Source: DASRBN01 sp035294305
GTDB lineage: Bacteria; Chloroflexota; Ktedonobacteria; Ktedonobacterales; Ktedonobacteraceae
Reading direction: 5' to 3'
NCBI GenBank assembly: GCA_035294305.1
Contig: DATGLD010000008.1
Span: forward strand, 1 to 64,000
Length of the DNA stretch: 64,000 nucleotides
Shown here: piece after piece, positions 58,642 through 64,000 of the stretch
Numbering within the stretch: position 1 is the stretch's first letter
How the letters are laid out: every line of letters begins with the position of its first letter
The notes under the pieces: model-generated
The model's database searches: none
What the model was told of the DNA's origin: nothing
What the model saw: the letters and a program-made list of their open reading frames with translations, nothing else
Position numbers and translations under genes: made by a program

Positions 58642-59937
58642 ATGAGTAAGCCGAAGCCGAAAGGCAAGCATCCCCCTGGCGTTCAGAAACGCTCCAGTGG
58701 GCCTGAGTTGGTTCGTGGCCCATCGGAGATCACCTGGATTATTGAACCACGTGATCCCTTGATTGTCCGCGATGGACGACCCTTCGGGCCGAATCCCAGC
58801 GCGCAAGCGATATCCCTTTCTTTCCCCTTTCCCTCGACCACCACAGGCGGAGTCCGCAGCAGGGCTGGTCTTAAATCGGATGGCACATTTGATGTCAGCC
58901 AGATTGAACGAGTGAAAAAGATCAAGGTGCGCGGCCCTCTCCTGGTGCGGCTCTCACAGAGTGGTGAGAATATCGAGGATTGGTTGGTACCCGCACCGGC
59001 TGACGCCCTGCTGCTCGAAGGGAATACGCGAGATGACGTATGGCGCAAGCCACTTGTTCCTTTGACCTTATATTCAGGTGCAGAGTTCAACAGCACGCGT
59101 GATAACACATCGCTGATGCTGGTAGGGCCAGTCCGTCCAGACCTGCGCAAGCCATCTGCAATAATTCCTTCCTACTGGCGTTGGGATGCGTTCGAGCAAT
59201 GGCTAATAAATCCTGTTGAGGGTGAGCAGCTGCTTACTGCCTTTGGACATAGAGGTCCACTTCATGAACATCGTCTTCACGTCAGTATGAACCCTGATAC
59301 TCTGACCGCAAGGACAGGAGCATTGTTTGAGACGTCCGGCCTGGAATTTGCTGCGCCCGGAGCAGTTCTTGAAACACGCTTAAGTGAAGCGCAACGACTG
59401 GCATTAGCTGTAGTCGTTGATCGCAAAGAAACTATTCGTTCTGGCCTCGCCAACTTAGGGGGTGAACGGCGCATGGTAAGCTGGCGCAGGATTGATCGCA
59501 ATCCACCCGCTTGCCCTCCAGGGGTGCTAAAAGCAATTATCGATAAAAAGGCCTGTCGAGTGATACTGCTGACTCCCGCTTTCTTTACAAAAGGCTACCA
59601 ACCTACCTGGTTGATTGAGCCGAGAAGCGGTGTCAAACCGGAATTGCTGGCAATTGCTATTCAACATCCACAGGTCGTCTCCGGGTGGCGGCTTGAACCT
59701 CCACCCGGACCGAAGCCAACGCGCCGCCTTGCGCCTGCCGGTAGCGTCTTTTTCCTCTCGCTTCGGGGAGAAGGCGATAAAGCTATTGACAATAAAGCTA
59801 TCGAGAAATGGGTCAAAGATGTGTGGATGCAGTGCATCAGCGATGATGTGGAAGCCCAAAATGACGGTTTTGGATTGGCTGTTCTTGGAAGTTGGTCCGG
59901 CCAGCCGGAATCAATGGAAGAGGTGAAAGAGCAATGA
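58642..59937 (+). CDS. cmr3: Type III-B CRISPR subunit Cmr3
   Basis: The 431-residue RAMP (repeat-associated mysterious protein) contacts Cmr2 and caps the crRNA 5' tag. It has the Cmr3 start WIIEPRDPLIVRDGRPFG near 33-50, FPFPSTTTGGVRSRAGL near 62-78, the central Gly-rich RAMP loops, and a C-terminal Gly-rich stretch VFFLSLRGEGDK. A 30-residue Lys/Pro-rich N-terminal extension precedes the fold. The stop overlaps the cmr1 start (ATGA). Confidence 0.93.
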   Translation: MSKPKPKGKHPPGVQKRSSGPELVRGPSEITWIIEPRDPLIVRDGRPFGPNPSAQAISLSFPFPSTTTGGVRSRAGLKSDGTFDVSQIERVKKIKVRGPLLVRLSQSGENIEDWLVPAPADALLLEGNTRDDVWRKPLVPLTLYSGAEFNSTRDNTSLMLVGPVRPDLRKPSAIIPSYWRWDAFEQWLINPVEGEQLLTAFGHRGPLHEHRLHVSMNPDTLTARTGALFETSGLEFAAPGAVLETRLSEAQRLALAVVVDRKETIRSGLANLGGERRMVSWRRIDRNPPACPPGVLKAIIDKKACRVILLTPAFFTKGYQPTWLIEPRSGVKPELLAIAIQHPQVVSGWRLEPPPGPKPTRRLAPAGSVFFLSLRGEGDKAIDNKAIEKWVKDVWMQCISDDVEAQNDGFGLAVLGSWSGQPESMEEVKEQ

Positions 59938-61136
59938 GAAAGCGTTCTGATTCTTCTCCTCCAGAACAAGTGACCCGCATCCCGACGACGACGATTATCA
60001 AACAGGAACGAAAATATCAATTGATTACTCCCCTCTACGGTGGCGGTGTAGAGCCTACAAAGCCTGATCCCATCACTGTAGTGCGCGCTACAGAAATTCG
60101 CGGCCATTTGCGCTTCTGGTGGCGGGCCTGTCGTGGTGGACAATATGGTAGTCTGAAAGCAATCAAGCGGGCTGAAGATGAGTTATGGGGTACTGCTGGA
60201 ACGAAGCAAGGAGGAGGTCCATCACAGATTCAGGTAGAAGTTATAGAATACTCGGTAGGTGATCCTCATGCATCTTTCACCATTGCGCCTTCTTACGCAG
60301 CTTTTCCTTTGCGACAGACTAGAAGTCCCCTCTGTGATGCTGTCTCATTTACTCTCAGTGTCTGCTTTCCTGCCGCTCTTCAAAAGGAAGTTGAGGCGAC
60401 GTTCAGGATGTGGGAGTTATTTGGAGGGATTGGCGCAAGAACACGTAGAGGTTTCGGAGCTTTATACCTGTTCTCCGTTGATGGAGTCGCTAATTCAGAC
60501 CTTCCCGGCTCTACGAAAGAGGAAGCTCAGGCCTGGGTGCAGCAACAGCTTGAGCAATGTGTTGTTCAGGGAACCTACCCGCCGGATTTGCCACACCTTA
60601 CGCACTCTACGATGTTCAAAATTACGCCTTCTGATGAAGATGTAATGAAAGTCTGGGATAATCTCATCAAGAAGCTTGCTAGCTTTAGGCAGGCGCGTAA
60701 CGGTGGGCCGCGTGGTCGTAGTTATTGGCCGGAGCCGGAAGCAATCAGAACAATAACTGGGCAAAGATTTGATAAACATCCACCGCTTAATCATCCCACT
60801 AAGTTTCCGCGAGCCGCTTTTGGCTTGCCCATCATTTTCCCTATCAAATATACCGATCAGGGAGAACCTGAAGATACAACTTTACAGGGAAAGCTGCTAG
60901 GAAGCCAGCGATTTGCTAGCCCTCTCATCCTTCGACCTCTGCTTTGTGAAGATAATCGAGCCGTCGGAGTAGGGTTGCTCCTTGAAGGCTCTCGCATTCC
61001 ACCTCCTGGTGGCATAGTACTGGACTACGATCCAACGACCACTGTAGATACGCAGCTTACGACTACAGAGGCTTCAGCTATACCTGTTCTTTATAGTCAA
61101 ACGGATGTACTACAAGCGTTCATGAATTATTTGTGA
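59934..61136 (+). CDS. cmr1: Type III-B CRISPR subunit Cmr1
   Basis: The 400-residue RAMP forms the 3' end of the Cmr backbone and contacts target RNA. It has the Cmr1 motif YQLITPLYGGGVEPTKPDP near 29-47, VVRATEIRGHLRFWWRACRG near 49-68, and the Gly-rich loops GGIGARTRRGFGALYLF near 162-178 and GGPRGRSYWPEPEA. The start codon overlaps the cmr3 stop (ATGA), so translation is coupled. The gene order cmr2-cmr3-cmr1 differs from the alphabetical order but is common. Confidence 0.92.
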   Translation: MRKRSDSSPPEQVTRIPTTTIIKQERKYQLITPLYGGGVEPTKPDPITVVRATEIRGHLRFWWRACRGGQYGSLKAIKRAEDELWGTAGTKQGGGPSQIQVEVIEYSVGDPHASFTIAPSYAAFPLRQTRSPLCDAVSFTLSVCFPAALQKEVEATFRMWELFGGIGARTRRGFGALYLFSVDGVANSDLPGSTKEEAQAWVQQQLEQCVVQGTYPPDLPHLTHSTMFKITPSDEDVMKVWDNLIKKLASFRQARNGGPRGRSYWPEPEAIRTITGQRFDKHPPLNHPTKFPRAAFGLPIIFPIKYTDQGEPEDTTLQGKLLGSQRFASPLILRPLLCEDNRAVGVGLLLEGSRIPPPGGIVLDYDPTTTVDTQLTTTEASAIPVLYSQTDVLQAFMNYL

Positions 61137-61143
61137 GGATACA

Positions 61144-62034
61144 ATGACAGCACAGCTTACTTTTGTTCACGCCCTTTCACCACTACACGCCGGAATTGGT
61201 CAAGGTGCGGGTGTGATTGATCTTCCAATTGCGCGGGAAAAGGCAACCGGCATTCCTTTCTTACCTGGGTCTTCCTTAAAAGGAGCGTTGAAAGCTCTCT
61301 GCCCTAACGAAAACATCCGTAAGAGAATCTTTGGCGCTAATCCAACAGACACAGATACTGGCAGTGATTATGCAAGTCCCGCTCAGTTCTCGGATCAGCG
61401 GCTGCTTTTGCTGCCTGTGAGAAGTTTGGCCGGAACCTTCGCCTGGGTAACATCGCCCTATGTATTACGCCGTTTTGTACGTGACCTGCGTGATATTTCA
61501 TTCACTCCACCGCTCAGTATTCCGCAACCTCAAGCATACAATCAGTGCTATATAGCTGGAAATACAAGTACGATTACCATTACTCAGGGAGGTAACAAGA
61601 GGGTCGTGCTTGAAGACCTGGATCTTCTTCCACAGAATGAAGACATCACGTCATGGGCCACCTGGATAGGTCCAAAACTGTTCAACGAGGCAACGTGGCA
61701 AACGATGTTGACTCAACGCTTATGCGTCATACACGACGATGTCTTCAATTTTCTTATTGATACTGCGCTGGAGATAACCACACGCATCAAGCTAAAAGAA
61801 GATACAAAAACGGTGGATACTGATACAGGAGGACTTTGGTACGAAGAAGCGTTGCCTACAGAGACAGTTTTATATGGTTTTGCCCAGGCTATTCCCGTGA
61901 AATCGATAAATGTAGCGTCCGAGGAAGTATTCAGAGAACTCAGGAATCTGACGAACAATGCAGTGCAGCTTGGGGGTAAGGCAACTGTAGGACGCGGTGT
62001 CTGCCGAGTGCAGTTGATAGCGGGAGGAGCGTAA
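61144..62034 (+). CDS. cmr4: Type III-B CRISPR backbone subunit Cmr4 (target RNA endonuclease)
   Basis: The 296-residue RAMP occurs in several copies along the crRNA and cuts target RNA at 6-nt spacing. The catalytic Asp is D26 in AGVIDLPIAREKATGIPFLPG, at the same number as in Pyrococcus Cmr4. SSLKGALKAL and the RAMP Gly-rich loop TVGRGVCRV (about 283-291) follow. The nuclease is predicted active. The gene begins 7 bp after cmr1 and ends 2 bp before cmr5. Confidence 0.95.
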   Translation: MTAQLTFVHALSPLHAGIGQGAGVIDLPIAREKATGIPFLPGSSLKGALKALCPNENIRKRIFGANPTDTDTGSDYASPAQFSDQRLLLLPVRSLAGTFAWVTSPYVLRRFVRDLRDISFTPPLSIPQPQAYNQCYIAGNTSTITITQGGNKRVVLEDLDLLPQNEDITSWATWIGPKLFNEATWQTMLTQRLCVIHDDVFNFLIDTALEITTRIKLKEDTKTVDTDTGGLWYEEALPTETVLYGFAQAIPVKSINVASEEVFRELRNLTNNAVQLGGKATVGRGVCRVQLIAGGA

Positions 62035-62036
62035 GC

Positions 62037-62465
62037 ATGAAGACGCGCGATCAAGAATATGCTTCTGATGCCGTGCAAAAAGTATTAGACGTGAAAAAAA
62101 ACCTGAATGATGTTGTTGAGCGCAATAGATATGGTTCGATGGCGCACCAGTTACCTATTCTCATTCGCACTGCTGGACTGGCACAGGCGTTAGCCTTTCT
62201 TGAAACACGAGAATCTAAGGGACACCGACAACTGCTTGAAGATCTTGCGGCAACTGTTGGCCTGCCAGGTACGCTCCCGCGAGAGGCGCGAACGTTACCT
62301 CTAAATGAGTACATGCACCTGACACGGCAGGTCATGGCGGCTCTTCTCTGGTATAAGCGTTTCGCTCAATCAATCCTGGATATTAAGTCAAATGTAGGGA
62401 GAGATGTAAATGTGGTGTCCGTTCCTCAAACGCAGACAAGTAATACGGAGGCTAATAAAGGATGA
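62037..62465 (+). CDS. cmr5: Type III-B CRISPR small subunit Cmr5
   Basis: The 142-residue, mostly helical protein forms the minor filament of the Cmr complex. It has MKTRDQEYASDAVQKVLDVK near the start, RYGSMAHQLPILIRTAGLAQALAFL near 36-60, and a central ALLWYKRFAQSIL near 104-116. The overall length and helical pattern match Cmr5. The stop overlaps the cmr6 start (ATGA). Confidence 0.9.
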   Translation: MKTRDQEYASDAVQKVLDVKKNLNDVVERNRYGSMAHQLPILIRTAGLAQALAFLETRESKGHRQLLEDLAATVGLPGTLPREARTLPLNEYMHLTRQVMAALLWYKRFAQSILDIKSNVGRDVNVVSVPQTQTSNTEANKG

Positions 62466-63211
62466 GTACTCGCCGTGATTCTCTTTCCAGTATCCAGTTG
62501 AGCCATGTGTCAGATGCACATGCCGAGCTATGGCTTGACAGATACATGGATGACGTGGAGAAAAGTGAGAAACGAAGCGCCTTTGTTGCTGAGGTATCAA
62601 CAATCTCCATACCAACGATATACGAAACATTCTACAATCGTTGGATACAAGAGCTTGAATCTCTGGGAGCGAAAAAGCGAGAGGCTCATGTCAAGACACG
62701 CATGATTGTTGGCCTGGGCGATGAAAGCGTATTGGAAACTTCTGTCACTTTGCACAAAACCTACGGTGTTCCTTACATCCCTGGAAGTGCGCTCAAGGGA
62801 CTGGCTGCCAGTTATGCCCGGCAGCGGCTTACAGAGGATTGGCAGAAGGGCCGCGAGGCCTATCAGGTGATTTTTGGTGACCCCGATGAAGCAGGCTATA
62901 TTACCTTCTTCGATGCATTATACATACCAGAGCCAGGAACGAAAAAACGGGTGCTTTACCCTGATGTGATAAGCACTCATCACCAGAAATACTATCAAAA
63001 CTTCGCTCAAACGCCAGCAGACTGGGATGATCCTATTCCCATCCCGTTCCTTACTGCTACAGGTGACTATATGATTGCGTTAGCTGCTCCAGAGCTAAAT
63101 GAACGCGATGCCTGGATTGAGAAAACGTTTACTATTCTCAAGTATGCACTGGCAGATATGGGTATCGGGGCGAAAACTTCCAGTGGGTATGGAAGACTGG
63201 AACTTAAATAG
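62462..63211 (+). CDS. cmr6: Type III-B CRISPR subunit Cmr6
   Basis: The 249-residue RAMP caps the 3' end of the Cmr backbone. It has VGLGDESVLETSVTLHKTYG near 82-101, PYIPGSALKGLAASYARQRL near 103-122 and the C-terminal Gly-rich loop IGAKTSSGYGRLEL near 234-247. Start coupled to cmr5 (ATGA). The next gene begins 60 bp later, so the six subunits form one tight operon. Confidence 0.93.
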   Translation: MSTRRDSLSSIQLSHVSDAHAELWLDRYMDDVEKSEKRSAFVAEVSTISIPTIYETFYNRWIQELESLGAKKREAHVKTRMIVGLGDESVLETSVTLHKTYGVPYIPGSALKGLAASYARQRLTEDWQKGREAYQVIFGDPDEAGYITFFDALYIPEPGTKKRVLYPDVISTHHQKYYQNFAQTPADWDDPIPIPFLTATGDYMIALAAPELNERDAWIEKTFTILKYALADMGIGAKTSSGYGRLELK

Positions 63212-63271
63212 TCATGCAGTCTGAAGCAAGCAGCTATGTCTTTGAAATATTCACGGAGAAAGGGATTTCAA

Positions 63272-64000
63272 ATGAAAAAGGCATTATTAATCCTTACCGG
63301 TGGTAGAATTATGCCTAATGTACTCACAATTCTCAATGAAAATCCCATTCTGATAGTTCCCATTATCTCGAACGACGACAAAAATTTCGAAGATTTTGAA
63401 CGCGGCATTAAAGCTCTGTTTATCGAAAAAAAACGTCCCTTTGATTGGGATAACAATTGGGATACGTCCTTTAAGGTAGATGCTTTCGATCTGGACGATA
63501 TAAAGAAAAAATGTCTCCAGGCAGTAGATAAGCATCAAGGTTGTGAATGGATATTTAACATTACCTCTGCTACTACTATTATGAGCATGGGCGCATATGA
63601 AGCAGCTAAAGAACGTATCACTCAAGGCGTTCCTATCAGCTGCTGGTATCTTGATACTGCCCATACAAGAGTAGTCAGGCTCACTGGAAAAGAAAGAGAC
63701 GCATCTTTATTTACTATCTCTGTAGATGATTATGTCGCAGTTCATAACCGCCAATTAATCGATGGAAGCTTGGAGAAACAAAGGCAATATGCCCAGGATC
63801 ATTGGCTATCCTTTGCAACATTTTTAGTGGAAGATACATCTCGTCTAGATACCCTCAAAAGAATGTTGGAGCGAGTTGAGAAAAAGGGTAAACCGGGCAG
63901 GAATAACGTTAAAACTTATTCCTTTGAACAAGTAATGCCCGAAAGTCTGGCCAAACTTTTAGAAAAGGCAGCTGAGGTGAAGTTAGTGAAGGATTTGATG
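63272..64000 (+). CDS. CARF-domain protein, DUF1887 (Card1/Can2-type), partial
   Basis: The frame is open from ATG 63272 to the window end (243 codons, no stop), so the C-terminus is missing. The N-terminal about 150 residues look like the DUF1887 CARF domain: LLILTGGRIMPNVLTIL near 5-21, IVPIISNDDKNFEDF near 28-42, and the second loop IFNITSATTIMSMGAYEA near 94-111. Canonical members have NiTgGTK here, so the loop is altered (Ser-Ala-Thr-Thr). Card1/Can2 proteins carry a C-terminal PD-(D/E)XK nuclease switched on by cyclic tetra-adenylate; that part is outside the window. It lies 60 bp after cmr6. Confidence 0.78.
   Translation, partial: MKKALLILTGGRIMPNVLTILNENPILIVPIISNDDKNFEDFERGIKALFIEKKRPFDWDNNWDTSFKVDAFDLDDIKKKCLQAVDKHQGCEWIFNITSATTIMSMGAYEAAKERITQGVPISCWYLDTAHTRVVRLTGKERDASLFTISVDDYVAVHNRQLIDGSLEKQRQYAQDHWLSFATFLVEDTSRLDTLKRMLERVEKKGKPGRNNVKTYSFEQVMPESLAKLLEKAAEVKLVKDLM

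Noticed and set aside
54130..64000. CRISPR array near the cmr genes
   Set aside because: No regularly spaced 28-37-bp direct repeats were seen in the gaps of this part; an array, if any, must lie beyond the window.
1..64000. tRNA or rRNA genes
   Set aside because: No T-arm GGTTCRANYCC context with matching acceptor ends was found in the intergenic regions by eye; a tRNA scan would settle this.

Overview
The window looks like chromosomal DNA of a Ktedonobacteria-like member of the Chloroflexota. This is inferred from gene content and was not confirmed by any search. Supporting signs are the FhaA-like/FhaB-like/SEDS cluster next to ribF-truB-nrnA-rbfA-infB-ylxR-nusA, a Tat-type lipoprotein sugar-binding protein, Uma2-type proteins, moderate-to-high GC, and many short dispersed intergenic repeats. 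No tRNA, rRNA or CRISPR array was seen.

Layout. 1-108 is the 3' end of a transposase gene. From 19.7 kb down to 0.25 kb the minus strand carries a long housekeeping run: nusA, ylxR(rnpM), infB, rbfA, nrnA-like DHH phosphoesterase, truB, ribF, two FHA-domain genes, an FtsW/RodA-type SEDS gene, two acidic or coiled-coil proteins of unknown function, mutS, tal and zwf. nusA has a good promoter. infB has its own promoter, followed by a structured leader that ends in an intrinsic terminator. 20.0-22.1 kb (+) holds an acyl-CoA dehydrogenase and a PRPP-synthetase-like gene, followed by an MFS transporter (-), a dirigent-like secreted protein and a Uma2 protein. 25.6-29.6 kb (-) is etfB-etfA plus a membrane Fe-S/CCG oxidoreductase. 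Together with the acyl-CoA dehydrogenase this makes a plausible fatty-acid-oxidation electron route to quinone. 30-35 kb (+) has an aldo/keto reductase and a three-gene sugar ABC importer with a clear promoter and operator-like repeats.

35-54 kb is mixed: membrane or secreted proteins of unknown function, a GH26-like mannanase, DUF202, a PLC/acid-phosphatase-type phosphoesterase, a PRC-barrel protein, an adh-lpdA pair, a tiny Cys-ended peptide gene, metallophosphoesterases, an ECF sigma factor with a membrane cupredoxin-like partner, a divergent XRE/small-protein pair, a T-box-controlled serS, and a pentapeptide-repeat/ion-channel-like protein.

54.5-64 kb is a type III-B CRISPR-Cas module and is the most interesting part. 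Six subunits are present in the order cmr2-3-1-4-5-6. Cmr2/Cas10 keeps a GGDD cyclase motif but has no N-terminal HD nuclease. Cmr4 keeps the catalytic Asp26. The module is bracketed by three predicted cyclic-oligoadenylate (cOA) proteins: a P-loop NTPase-Csx3 fusion whose Csx3 part seems to have lost usual active-site residues, a divergent CARF-LuxR fusion that looks like a cOA-responsive transcription factor, and a DUF1887 (Card1/Can2-type) CARF protein cut by the window end. A terminator/anti-terminator-like pair of exclusive hairpins lies between the CARF-LuxR gene and cmr2. The window lacks cas1, cas2 and cas6.

The whole region is littered with short dispersed repeats. One family (GGGCGACC..AAGGGT..GCCC) also sits in frame inside two coding sequences, truB and an acidic hypothetical gene. 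Very long perfect palindromes lie at or near several gene ends.
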